Assembly (NCBI RefSeq): GCF_900101685.1
Contig: NZ_FMZZ01000006.1
Coordinates: 310,001 to 374,000, forward strand
Origin: Actinokineospora iranica
GTDB taxonomy: Bacteria > Actinomycetota > Actinomycetes > Mycobacteriales > Pseudonocardiaceae
Length of the DNA stretch: 64,000 bases
Reading direction: 5' to 3'
Shown here: positions 1 to 8,220 of the stretch, piece by piece
How the letters are laid out: every line of letters starts with the position of its first letter
Position numbering within the stretch: position 1 is the stretch's first letter
Position numbers and translations under genes: made by a program
Notes under the pieces: model-generated
Told to the model about the DNA's origin: nothing
The model's input: only the letters and a program-made list of their open reading frames with translations
Database searches by the model: none

Positions 1-920
1 GCGGTCCACGCGTCGGGCAGGCCCTCGACGCGCAGCGCGGCGGTGGCGCGCAGCCTGCCCTGCTTGGTCAGCGGCAGGTCGGACGCGCCGAGCACCGGGT
101 TGGACTTGACGCCCGCGGTCCAGACGATGGTGTCGCTGTCGAACTCGGTGCCGTCGGAGAGGACGACGTGGCCGTTCTCGAACGACTTGGCCAGCGTCGA
201 CAGGTAGACCTCGATACCGCGCTTCTCCAGCTGCATGACGGTGTAGACGCCGAGGCTCTCGCGGACCTCCGGCAGCACCCGTCCCGCGGCCTCGACCAGC
301 ACGAACCGCAGGTCCTCCGGCTCGACGTTCTTGTAGTACTGGGTGGCGAAGCGGGCCATGTCCTCCAGCTCGCCCAGCGCCTCGATGCCCGCGAAGCCGC
401 CGCCGACGAAGGTGAACGTCAGCAGCTTCTTGCGCAGCTCGGGGTCGAGCGTGCTGTCGGCCTGGTCGAGCTTGGTCATCACGTGGTTGCGCAGGTAGAT
501 GGCCTCGCCGATGGTCTTGAACGCGATGCCGTGCTCGGCCAGGCCGGGAATCGGCAGCAGCCGGGCCACCGAGCCGAGCGCGACGACGAGCACGTCGTAG
601 CCCAGCTCCTCGGTGTGCCCGTCGGCGGCCTCGATGGTGACGACCTTGCGGGCGTGCTCGATGCCGGTGGCCCGCGCGGTGATGACGTGGCAGCGCTTGA
701 GCGCGCGCCGCAGCGGCACGACCACATGCCGCGGCTCGATCGCGCCAGCGGCCGCCTCGGGGAGAAACGGCTGGTAGGTCATGTGCGGCTGCGGATCGAT
801 CACCGTGACCGAGGCCTCACCGGAACGGAGCTTTCGCTGGAGCCCGAGCGCCGTGTACAAACCGACGTAACCGCCACCCAGGATGAGGATGCGGGTGGGC
901 TCCGACTTTCCATGCGCCAT
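1..920 (-). CDS. ndh: Type II NADH dehydrogenase (FAD-dependent), 3' end cut by window edge
   Basis: Membrane-associated flavoprotein family that passes electrons from NADH to quinone without pumping protons. The product begins MAHGKSEPTRILILGGGYVG, the N-terminal FAD-binding Rossmann GxGxxG. The second Rossmann motif, FTFVGGGFAGIEALGELEDM, binds NADH in the middle. The YQPFLPEAAAG segment is typical of the actinobacterial branch. About 306 codons are present and the C-terminus lies beyond position 1. The ATG at 920 was chosen because the fold begins almost at once after it; no strong ribosome site is visible. Family call is firm; the exact paralogue (Ndh or NdhA type) is not. Confidence 0.85.
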   Translation of the reverse strand, partial: MAHGKSEPTRILILGGGYVGLYTALGLQRKLRSGEASVTVIDPQPHMTYQPFLPEAAAGAIEPRHVVVPLRRALKRCHVITARATGIEHARKVVTIEAADGHTEELGYDVLVVALGSVARLLPIPGLAEHGIAFKTIGEAIYLRNHVMTKLDQADSTLDPELRKKLLTFTFVGGGFAGIEALGELEDMARFATQYYKNVEPEDLRFVLVEAAGRVLPEVRESLGVYTVMQLEKRGIEVYLSTLAKSFENGHVVLSDGTEFDSDTIVWTAGVKSNPVLGASDLPLTKQGRLRATAALRVEGLPDAWT

Positions 921-1402
921 GCCGCAATGGTCGCACTGGTTTTCCACCTCCGCGCGCCGCCCCCATGCTGGTGTGACCCGGGTCGCTGACCCGTTTTCCC
1001 AGGCCGTGCCTGACCTCGCCGCTTTGTCCGAACCGGTCCACAGTGGTCACTTGGAGTGCCGCCGCGGACATCCAGAGTGACCGGCGGCCGAACCCGCTGC
1101 CCGCTTGGCGAATGCCGTCGCGACGTCGATCACCACAGGACGTGAAGCCTGATGTCACAATGACAGAAAATGGACACCGACGACACCCCGCACCCCTTTT
1201 TGTGCCCATTTTTGTAGGAACCGACATGGCCCATGGGGGCAATGGGGCGAAGAAACTCGAACCAACACCAGGGGGGGACGTCAATAAATACCCGCGAATC
1301 ACTGTTTTGCGTCATTTCAGCGCACCCGTGACGTACCCTGATCACCGTTCGACACATACCCGACCCCGCGCGCCGAAGCGGCGGTAGCCGCTGGCCAGGG
1401 CC
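921..1402. other. Intergenic stretch without a recognisable gene
   Basis: Roughly 480 bases separate the NADH dehydrogenase start from the DUF397 stop. Short open frames on both strands look like chance high-GC frames: none has a ribosome site with a protein-like composition. The middle (about 1190-1320) is clearly less GC-rich than the surroundings and contains T-runs, compatible with promoter DNA for the dehydrogenase gene on the minus strand. No repeat or RNA gene was recognised. Confidence 0.4.
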
Positions 1403-1579
1403 CTAGTCGCGGACGAAGTCGATGAGCAGCCGGGCGGCCCCGGCGGGGATGTCCACGATCTGTCCAGGATTCTTCGAGTCGCGGATGAAAGTCGCCGTGC
1501 CGCCCCAGGCGAGTTCCACGCACTTTCCACTCTCGCAGCGCGCGCTCTTCCGCCAGACCACATTGTTCGAGACCGACAT
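1403..1579 (-). CDS. DUF397 domain protein
   Basis: Product of 58 residues starting MSVSNNVVWRKSARCESGKC and ending with the usual VDIPAGAARLLIDFVRD-type tail. The order W-[RK]-K-S, a Cys-Val-Glu core, then V/IRDSK(N/D)P is diagnostic of DUF397, small proteins that accompany HTH/DUF5753 regulators in actinomycetes (for example the WhiJ-type loci of Streptomyces). The ATG at 1579 is preferred over a GTG at 1588 because GGGGAGG lies at the right distance upstream. Unusually, the gene points away from its likely partner at 1914 instead of following it. Biochemical role is unknown; partnership is inferred from family context. Confidence 0.85.
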   Translation of the reverse strand: MSVSNNVVWRKSARCESGKCVELAWGGTATFIRDSKNPGQIVDIPAGAARLLIDFVRD

Positions 1580-1750
1580 GGCGACCACCCTCCCCGACCT
1601 CCTGCCACGGAGGCGAACAGGTCGATTATTCCGCCCCGCCCGGTGTTGATGAATCCGCTGCTTGGGTGTCGCATTCCCGAAATCAGCGAGAGCCGTCCCG
1701 CATCGTCACTCTTCGTAGTCGACTGCCACCAACGCGTGGGAGAACGGGTG

Positions 1751-1855
1751 GTGTCAAAGTGTGGCGGCACGGACAGCGCGAGTCCGCGGAACGCGAATCC
1801 GCATGATAAGTTCCTTGACCAGGTGAGTGGTGCCAAAGTGACAGGTGTCAAACTG
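1751..1855. promoter_or_regulatory. Three direct copies of GTGYCAAASTG between the DUF397 and HTH genes
   Basis: GTGTCAAAGTG (1751-1761), GTGCCAAAGTG (1830-1840) and GTGTCAAACTG (1845-1855) lie in the divergent intergenic region; the last two are 15 bp apart. Direct copies near both promoters fit an operator array for the regulator encoded at 1914. That function is inference only. Confidence 0.4.
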
Positions 1856-1913
1856 AGTACGGGTGACACCTCGTAGAGTGAAGGTCAGCTCGGGGACACG
1901 GGAGGAGTGGACC

Positions 1914-2783
1914 ATGGCCAGGACGCGGGACCCTCGGTTCTACCGGCGACTGGTGGGCCGTCGCGTCCGCAGGCTCCGTGAAGAGCGCGCCCGGACCCAG
2001 CCCGAGGTCGCCGCCGCCATGGAGTGGTCGCTGTCCAAGCTGATCCGCCTGGAGGCAGGCGCGGGCGGCGTGTCCGCCTCAGACATGAAGGCGCTGCTCA
2101 CCGAGTACGGCGTCACCGATCCCGAGCAGGTCGACCAGTTCGTCGCGATGGCGCGGGAAACCCGCAAGCGCGCGTGGTACGACCGGTTCGCGAGCGTGTT
2201 GAACACACCGGTCAGCAACCTGTTCAGCTACGAGTCTGCGGCAACCGCGATCCGCCAGGCGCACCCGCTGCTCGTGCCCGGACCGGCGCAGACCCCCCGC
2301 TACACGCGGTCGCTGCTGGCGCAGTACTTCAGCGGCGCGGAACTCGACCTGGCCGAGGAGGCCCGCCGGGAGCGCCTGCGGCGCCTGCGCGGGGCGGACG
2401 GGCCGGAGATGGCGCTGCTGATCGATGAGAGCGTGATCCGCCGGGTGATCGGCGGCCCCGAGGTGATGTCCGAGCAGCTGCGCGAGTTGCGCGCGCTGGC
2501 CGAGGACCAGAAGGTCACGATCCGCGTGATCGGCTACGCGGCGGGCTGGCACGCCGCGCTCGACGGCCCGTTCATCCTCCTCGACGTCGAAGGCGACCTG
2601 GAGTCCGAGGTAGAGACCGTGCTGTTCCTTGAAATGCTCGACAAGGACTTCTTCACCGCGGGCGACGACGAGCTGGTGCGGACATATCAGACGAAATGGG
2701 ATGACTCGGTGCGGGCGGCGCTGTCCGAGGACGATTCCCTGGCATTGATCGAGGAGCAGATCAAGCTACTCGACGCCCGGTGA
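1914..2783 (+). CDS. Helix-turn-helix regulator with DUF5753
   Basis: Transcription factor of 289 residues. Residues about 10-70 form an XRE-type helix-turn-helix (RVRRLREERARTQPEVAAAM, then WSLSKLIRLEAG), followed by the DUF5753 region (LLVPGPAQTPRYTRSLLAQYF, later the segment around FILLDVEGDLESEVETVLFLE). The frame is open from 1863, but ATG at 1914 has GGAGGAG just upstream and starts at the normal position before the HTH. Family members act with DUF397 partners in developmental or antibiotic regulation in streptomycetes. Here the DUF397 gene lies divergently at 1403-1579. Specific targets are not inferable. Confidence 0.85.
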   Translation: MARTRDPRFYRRLVGRRVRRLREERARTQPEVAAAMEWSLSKLIRLEAGAGGVSASDMKALLTEYGVTDPEQVDQFVAMARETRKRAWYDRFASVLNTPVSNLFSYESAATAIRQAHPLLVPGPAQTPRYTRSLLAQYFSGAELDLAEEARRERLRRLRGADGPEMALLIDESVIRRVIGGPEVMSEQLRELRALAEDQKVTIRVIGYAAGWHAALDGPFILLDVEGDLESEVETVLFLEMLDKDFFTAGDDELVRTYQTKWDDSVRAALSEDDSLALIEEQIKLLDAR

Positions 2784-2871
2784 CGTCGGAGTGGCGACGC
2801 GGAAGCGACCGCGGCGTAGGCGGTGACCCCCACTTTCCCCTTGCTCTTTTCCCCATCCGGAGCACACAGCC

Positions 2872-3252
2872 ATGACAGAGAACGCGGCTCCCGCGCACTC
2901 CCCCGACCCAGGCCGCGAAGAGGAACCTCCCCAGTCCACCGACGACCTGACCTATACCCAGGGAAGCGGCCTGTACAAGCAGTACACCGGCGACATTGAG
3001 AAGATGCGGTCCTCGAAAGACCCACGCGTGCGAGAAATAGGCCTGAAGGCCGCCTACATCTTCTACAACGTGTACCCGGTGGTCCTGCTGATTCTCACCG
3101 TGGTGGTGGTGCTCGGCGCCTTTTTGGTCCTAGTGTTCGCCTCTGGCGGCTGGCGCCCAGTGGCCGTCGCCGCCGCTGTGGGCTCGATCCCGCTGGTGAT
3201 GATCATCAAGTTCGCGGTTCGGCGCTTGGTGAAGAAGATCGGAGAGAAGTAG
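2872..3252 (+). CDS. Small two-helix membrane protein, unknown function
   Basis: Product of 126 residues. An acidic, proline-rich hydrophilic N-terminus of about 65 residues (including EREIGLKAAYIFYNVYP-like transition to membrane) is followed by two hydrophobic segments at about 67-88 and 93-112, and a basic tail (RRLVKKIGEK) expected to face the cytoplasm. It follows the HTH gene by 88 bases in the same direction and might be co-transcribed. I do not recognise the family. Confidence 0.6.
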   Translation: MTENAAPAHSPDPGREEEPPQSTDDLTYTQGSGLYKQYTGDIEKMRSSKDPRVREIGLKAAYIFYNVYPVVLLILTVVVVLGAFLVLVFASGGWRPVAVAAAVGSIPLVMIIKFAVRRLVKKIGEK

Positions 3253-3486
3253 CGCCCGCTCCGCTGCCCGCTTGCGGGAGGTCATGAGCCACGGCACCGC
3301 TCTGTCCGCCCAGAGACCCGCGCTGATGACGACAGCCGCGCTGATGGCGATGGGAACGAAGTTCCACGCCGAACTCGCCGACGCCATGATGCCCGCGACG
3401 AGAACGCCTGCGGCGACAGCCACCACTCCCGCTCCGACACTGTAAGCCGAGTAAGCGGCGATCTTCCGCGCGCGCTGTCCGTTCAT
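3130..3486 (-). CDS. Possible small membrane protein overlapping its convergent neighbour
   Basis: Open frame of 118 codons starting MNGQRARKIAAYSAYSVGAG. Two clear hydrophobic segments lie at about residues 10-34 and 40-60, followed by a basic region. The last 40 or so codons run antisense to the end of the 2872-3252 gene and have the shuffled composition of a shadow frame, so the true gene may be an overlapping convergent pair, or the C-terminus may have grown by loss of an earlier stop. The membrane segments lie in otherwise empty sequence, which is why it is listed. No family recognised. Confidence 0.4.
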   Translation of the reverse strand: MNGQRARKIAAYSAYSVGAGVVAVAAGVLVAGIMASASSAWNFVPIAISAAVVISAGLWADRAVPWLMTSRKRAAERALLLSDLLHQAPNRELDDHHQRDRAHSGGDGHWAPAARGEH

Positions 3487-3950
3487 ATCATTGGATTCCT
3501 GACCGTATGAGTGTCAGAGCGCGGAACAACGTCCGAATCAATCGGAACACGAATACGGGTTGCCCTGGGTAGGTGGCGGTCGAGACATCTCGACGTGCTC
3601 CCCACTGCCAACCCCCGTCCGCGCGACCGCAGCAAGTTGATCTTGCCACAGGCTCATGCCGAACTACAACGCCGCCCTAGCAGGGTCGCACTCCGCTGTC
3701 GCCCTGTAACACAGACACCGCAGTTATACCCGATTGGACCAGCGTAGCGAACCTGAACCCCACTCGGAAACTGAAGCGATCCAGGGGCACTGCCTGCGGG
3801 CAGATCAACCCTCACCATGGGAAATGCGTTAATCGGACTCCGCGACCTGGATTCCGGGCAGCAGCACGACAAGAGCAGTCACCTGGAGTCCTTGGCCCGC
3901 CTGGAATACCCCAATACTCCCAGGCGCGGTGGCTGCGCTTGAGTTTGCGC
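3487..3950. other. Intergenic stretch, no gene recognised
   Basis: About 460 bases between the small membrane-protein frame and the glycosylase stop. A 78-codon plus-strand frame at 3511-3747 has no ribosome site and no recognisable composition, so I do not call it. No convincing repeat or hairpin was seen. Confidence 0.35.
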
Positions 3951-4655
3951 CTAACGGCGGATGCCCAGCGGCGTGGCCGCCGCGGCGAGGACGTCGCAGA
4001 CCATGTCGAGGGTCAGCAGGCCGGTGGAGGTGTTGCGCTGGCTGACGTGGTAGCAGCCGTGCACGGCCAGCGGCGGGCCGCCGTCGAGGGCGGGGAGGTC
4101 GTGGCGGACGCCATGGCCGAAGCGGGGGCGGGGACGCGGCACGGACCACGCCGTGGCCAGGATCGGGAGCAGGGCCTGCCAGCCGAAAGCGCCGAGGACG
4201 ACGACCGCGCGCAGGGTCGGGCGCAGCAGGGCGAGTTCGCGCTCCAGCCAGGGGCGGCAGTTGTCCCGTTCCTCTGGGGTGGGCTTGTTCTCCGGCGGGG
4301 CGCATTTGACCGGCGCGGTGATGCGGGTGCCGTAAAGCTCCAGCCCGTCGCCGATGTGGGTGGCGGTGGGCTGGGAGGCGAGGCCGACGGCGTGCAGGGC
4401 GGCGTAGAGGACGTCGCCGGAGCGGTCGCCGGTGAACATGCGGCCGGTGCGGTTGGCGCCGTGCGCGGCGGGGGCGAGGCCGACGATGGCGAGCGCGGCG
4501 TCCGCCGGGCCGAAGCCGGGGACGGGGCGGGCCCAGTAGTCCTGGTCGCGGAAGGCGGCGCGTTTCACCCTGGCCGTCTCTTCGCGCCAGGCGACGAGCC
4601 TGGGGCAGGCGCGGCATTCGGTGACCGCCTGGTCCAGTTCCGCGAGTGTCCTCAC
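3951..4655 (-). CDS. udgB: Family 5 uracil-DNA glycosylase (UdgB type)
   Basis: Removes uracil, and in this family also hypoxanthine, from DNA at the start of base excision repair. The 234-residue product carries four cysteines arranged for the 4Fe-4S cluster (C14, C17, C118, C133). The active-site motif GLAPAAHGANRTGRMFTGD is at residues 59-77 and the C-terminal HGCYHVSQRNTSTG gives the HxSxxN-type loop. The reading frame stays open far upstream, but GTG at 4655 begins just before the conserved domain and leaves a 30-base gap to the divergent carboxypeptidase gene. Resembles M. tuberculosis Rv1259. Confidence 0.92.
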   Translation of the reverse strand: MRTLAELDQAVTECRACPRLVAWREETARVKRAAFRDQDYWARPVPGFGPADAALAIVGLAPAAHGANRTGRMFTGDRSGDVLYAALHAVGLASQPTATHIGDGLELYGTRITAPVKCAPPENKPTPEERDNCRPWLERELALLRPTLRAVVVLGAFGWQALLPILATAWSVPRPRPRFGHGVRHDLPALDGGPPLAVHGCYHVSQRNTSTGLLTLDMVCDVLAAAATPLGIRR

Positions 4656-4685
4656 CGGGCCGATTCCACCACGTAGGGTCGGCGC

Positions 4686-6155
4686 ATGGCATCCCAGGAC
4701 GCGGCCGACGAGCAGCAGACCGCCCCCGACCCCATCGACGACCTGGTCACGACCGCGCACTCGGTGACCGTGCGCAGGCGCAAGCTGGACTACACCGCGA
4801 CGACCGGGCGCCTGGTCCTGCGCAAGGAAGTGGTCACCGACGGCAAGTTCGACGGGCACCTGCCCAAGGCCGAGGTGTTCGTGACCGCGTACACCCTCGA
4901 CGGCGCCGACCCCGCCCAGCGCCCGGTGACCTTCGCCTTCAACGGCGGCCCCGGGTCGGCGAGCATCTGGCTGCACCTGGGCGTCCTCGGCCCCCGCCGG
5001 GTCGTCTCCGGCGACGCGGGCGACCTCGCCGCGCCGCCGTACGGGCTGGTCGACAACGCCGAAACCCTGCTCGCGCACAGCGACCTGGTCTTCATCGACC
5101 CGGTGTCCACCGGCTACTCGCGGGCGGTGAAGGGCGAGAAACCCGGGGACTACCACGGCTTCCAGGCCGACCTGGAGTCCGTCGGCGAGGTCATCCGCCT
5201 GTGGACGACCCGCAACGGCCGGTGGGTGTCGCCGAAGTTCCTCGCCGGCGAGTCGTACGGGACGACCCGCGCGGCCGGGCTGGCGCAGCACCTGCAGAGC
5301 CGCCATGGCATGTACCTCAACGGGTTGATGCTCATCTCGGCGGTGCTGGACTTCAGCACCCTGGTCTTCAGCGAGGGCAACGACCTGCCCTACACCCTGT
5401 TCCTGCCGACCTACGCCGCGATCGCGCACTACCACGGCCTGCACGGCGACCGGCCGCTGGCGGAAGTGCTGGCCGAGGCCGAAGAGTTCGCGGCCCGCGA
5501 CTACCCGCACGCGCTGTCCCAGGGCTCCCGACTGTCCACTCAGGACAGGTCGGCCGTGGTGGCGAAGCTGGCGCGGCTGACCGGGTTGTCCGAGGACTAC
5601 GTGGACCGCGTCGACCTCCGCGTAGAGCACATCCGGTTCTTCACCGAACTCCTGCGGCACCGCAGGCAAACCGTCGGCCGCCTCGACGGCCGCTTCACCG
5701 GCTGGGAAGCCGACTACGGCGGCGAACGCCTCACCGAGGACCCCACCACCACCGCGATCATGGGCGCCTACACCGCGGGCATCAACCACTACCTGCACAC
5801 GGAACTGGCCTACCCCAACGACTTGCCCTACGAAGTCCTCAGTATGCAGGTGAACCGCGACTGGTCGTACAAGGAATTCGAGAACGCCCACGTCACAGTA
5901 GCCCACAAACTAGCCGCGGCGATGCGCGGCAACCCCCACCTGAAAATCCACGTCGCCTCCGGCTACACCGACGGCGCCACACCGTATTTCGCCACCGAAC
6001 ACACCCTGGCCCAACTCCGCATTCCCACCGAACTACGGGACAACATCGAAGTCGCCTACTACCCAGCAGGCCACATGATGTACGTCCACGAGCCATCCCG
6101 AATCCAACAGGCCAAGGACCTGGCCGCCTTCGTCAAGAAAGCCGCCAACCGCTGA
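4686..6155 (+). CDS. Serine carboxypeptidase, peptidase family S10
   Basis: Product of 489 residues of the alpha/beta-hydrolase type that removes C-terminal residues from peptides. The FNGGPGSAS oxyanion-hole motif is at residues 85-93. The nucleophile motif GESYG places Ser190; Asp429 lies in SGYTDGATPYF and His463 in PAGHMMYVH, giving a complete triad. No signal peptide or membrane segment is visible, so a cytoplasmic location is likely, unlike eukaryotic vacuolar relatives. It is divergent from the glycosylase gene with a 30-base gap, so the two promoters must overlap. It is followed by the long hairpin repeat at 6213. Confidence 0.92.
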   Translation: MASQDAADEQQTAPDPIDDLVTTAHSVTVRRRKLDYTATTGRLVLRKEVVTDGKFDGHLPKAEVFVTAYTLDGADPAQRPVTFAFNGGPGSASIWLHLGVLGPRRVVSGDAGDLAAPPYGLVDNAETLLAHSDLVFIDPVSTGYSRAVKGEKPGDYHGFQADLESVGEVIRLWTTRNGRWVSPKFLAGESYGTTRAAGLAQHLQSRHGMYLNGLMLISAVLDFSTLVFSEGNDLPYTLFLPTYAAIAHYHGLHGDRPLAEVLAEAEEFAARDYPHALSQGSRLSTQDRSAVVAKLARLTGLSEDYVDRVDLRVEHIRFFTELLRHRRQTVGRLDGRFTGWEADYGGERLTEDPTTTAIMGAYTAGINHYLHTELAYPNDLPYEVLSMQVNRDWSYKEFENAHVTVAHKLAAAMRGNPHLKIHVASGYTDGATPYFATEHTLAQLRIPTELRDNIEVAYYPAGHMMYVHEPSRIQQAKDLAAFVKKAANR

Positions 6156-6212
6156 CCCCACCGCCAACCCCCACCCATACCCACAAGAAAAACGCGCCCG
6201 AGGCCGCCAAGC

Positions 6213-6360
6213 GCCCGATTGGGTGGAGTGGTTTGGCTGGGGGAGAAGGAAGATCGCTAAGCTGGCTACGCACGTGTGCGGCCGAAGGCTTCCCACCCGT
6301 CTTTCACACGGCGATCTTCCTTCGTAGGGGCCCCAGCCAAACCACTCCACCCAATCGGGC
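6213..6360. repeat. Long-hairpin dispersed repeat, copy 1
   Basis: Outer arms 6213-6242 and 6331-6360 are a perfect 30-bp inverted repeat starting GCCCGATTGGGTGGAGTGG. An inner perfect 13-bp stem (GAAGGAAGATCGC, 6245-6257 and 6311-6323) encloses a ~53-base apical region that itself holds CGCACGTGTGCG. A second, inverted copy is at 61390-61531. The two share almost the whole inner sequence, but part of the outer stem differs on both sides in a pairing-preserving way. It sits between convergent genes, so it could serve as a terminator here, but it is much larger than one. No transposase and no obvious target-site duplication were seen. Confidence 0.8.
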
Positions 6361-6420
6361 ACCCCCCACACACCACAACGGGCCCCTCCGAAACCGGAGG
6401 GGCCCGCCGAGCACACAAAG

Positions 6421-8172
6421 CTACCTCAGGAACTTCATGCCGTTCGTGACCGCGGCCCAAGCATCCACAGCACCATGGCCGTAGAAGTTGTTGTAAGCCG
6501 GGGTTCCCTCACAGGTGGCGTTGAACTCCGCTGGACGCCCAACCAGCGTGTAGTCGACCGTGCGGGGAGTGGGGCAAGCGATGTCAGCCGCAGTGCCCTC
6601 CAGGACGGTCCGCACCTTGTCCGCGGACAGGGTGACGCCGCCGCGAGAATACTTGCCGTATTGGGCGACGATCAGGGCTGCGACGCCGGAGGCGTGCGGG
6701 GACGCCATGGAGGTGCCCTGGAGGAACTGGTAGTAGCCGCAGGTTCCGTTGGGCTTGCAGGCCTTCTGGACGCCCAGGGCCTCGCCGTCGGGGGTGATGT
6801 TGCCTGCCTCGTCGATGGCGCCTTCGATGAGGGCGACGTTCTTGGGGTAGGCCGACAGGATCAGGTTCTCGTTGGTGCGGTAGGCCGGGGTGCCGAGGCC
6901 GTCGCGGAAGTAGCCGCCGGGGGCGGAGACGGAGATGCGCTCGAAGCCGTAGTTCGAGTAGTCCGCCTTGGCCTGGGACGGGCCGAACGAGCTCACCCCG
7001 ATCGCGTGCGGGCCCTCGACCGGCAGCGACAGGCAGTCGGCGTTGTCGATGACGCGGTTGTGGGCCGCGCCCGCCGGGTAGTTCGGGCTGATGGTGTCCG
7101 GCAGCGGGGCGCCGAGGTCCTGGTGCTGGTTGCCCAGCGACACGACCTGGGTGACGCCCTTGCGGTAGGCGTAGTTCATCGCCCGGCTGATGGCCTTGAT
7201 CGTGATGCGCTGCTGGGCCTGCTGCTCGGCGCTGTCCGCCGGGTTGCTCTTGCAGTTGTAGAGCCACGGGTCGACGAAGAACGACATGTTGACCACGTCG
7301 AGGCCAGCGTCGCCGGAGTAGGTCATCGCGTCCACGACCGGCTGCAGGAAGAAGAAGCCGGAGTCCTGGCCGCCGCGAATGTTCACAATGGACACATTCG
7401 GCGCGACGCCGGAGATGCCGAACCCGTCGGCCGCCGCGGCGATGGTGCCCGCGACGTGCGTGCCGTGGCCGCCGTGGTCGACGTCGGCGGGGTCGACGCA
7501 GCCCCGGTACTCGCACGGGCCGTCGACCACGGCTCCGGTCTCGTCGGTGGGGATGTCGCGGGTGAAGTTGCGCGACAGCGCGTGGTCGAAGTTGGGGGCG
7601 ATGTCGGGGTGGCTGGCGTCGACACCGGTGTCGAGGACACCGACCTTGACGCGCTTGTCCCCGGCCTGCTTGGTGCGGGCCAGGTGCGAGCGGACCGAGG
7701 TGAGGCCCCACAGCTGCCCGTCCAACGGGTCCATGCCCGCGGTGGCCGCATAGGCCGGGCCGCGCCTGCCCGCCTTAACCAGCTTGTGCTCCTGCTCGAC
7801 GGCCGCCCTGATCTCCTCTTTGACGGCCTTGCCCGCGGCCTTGGCGTCACGCGGCGCCTGGCCGATGGACTTGGCGCGGGCAGCGCTGTCGACGGCTTTG
7901 GCGCCCGCGAGCCGGGCGGTGAAGCCGTTCTCCGGCGCGGTGGCGGTGACCAGGCCCGCGGCCCGGTTGGCCGCCACCACCGTGCCGCCCGCGGCGCGGA
8001 CGGCCGCCTCGACGGACTCGACGCTGGCGCCGTCCGCGGTGAGGATGTTGAACTCGACGGTCTTGCCGGACAGGTCCGGCTGGGCGGTGGCCGAACCCGG
8101 CCCCACCACCGCGGACAGCGTCACGACCAAAGGCACCGCTAAGGCGGCCACCACTGTCTTGCGTCGCTTCAC
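6421..8172 (-). CDS. Secreted subtilisin-like serine protease (S8)
   Basis: Product of 583 residues. A signal peptide (MKRRKTVVAALAVPLVVTL then cleavage near ATAQ, residue 31) precedes an inhibitor-like propeptide of about 100 residues. The catalytic domain has Asp181 (VLDTGVDASHPD), His236 (HGTHVAG) and Ser488 (GTSMASPHASG). A run of cysteines in the catalytic domain suggests disulfides, as expected outside the cell. It lies 48 bases after the last gene of the oligopeptide transporter operon, same strand, so the protease and the importer of its peptide products may be co-expressed. Function as a general extracellular protease is inferred. Confidence 0.93.
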   Translation of the reverse strand: MKRRKTVVAALAVPLVVTLSAVVGPGSATAQPDLSGKTVEFNILTADGASVESVEAAVRAAGGTVVAANRAAGLVTATAPENGFTARLAGAKAVDSAARAKSIGQAPRDAKAAGKAVKEEIRAAVEQEHKLVKAGRRGPAYAATAGMDPLDGQLWGLTSVRSHLARTKQAGDKRVKVGVLDTGVDASHPDIAPNFDHALSRNFTRDIPTDETGAVVDGPCEYRGCVDPADVDHGGHGTHVAGTIAAAADGFGISGVAPNVSIVNIRGGQDSGFFFLQPVVDAMTYSGDAGLDVVNMSFFVDPWLYNCKSNPADSAEQQAQQRITIKAISRAMNYAYRKGVTQVVSLGNQHQDLGAPLPDTISPNYPAGAAHNRVIDNADCLSLPVEGPHAIGVSSFGPSQAKADYSNYGFERISVSAPGGYFRDGLGTPAYRTNENLILSAYPKNVALIEGAIDEAGNITPDGEALGVQKACKPNGTCGYYQFLQGTSMASPHASGVAALIVAQYGKYSRGGVTLSADKVRTVLEGTAADIACPTPRTVDYTLVGRPAEFNATCEGTPAYNNFYGHGAVDAWAAVTNGMKFLR

Positions 8173-8220
8173 GATCTCCTCCTCGACTTGTCATCCAATC
8201 CCTGGGTGCTGCCCCCGACC

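Noticed and set aside
3511..3747. 78-codon plus-strand frame
   Set aside because: No ribosome site, no recognisable composition, and an Arg/Pro-rich product typical of chance frames.
4656..5906. N-terminal extension of the uracil-DNA glycosylase frame
   Set aside because: Lies antisense to the carboxypeptidase catalytic domain and matches nothing; GTG 4655 gives the normal family length.
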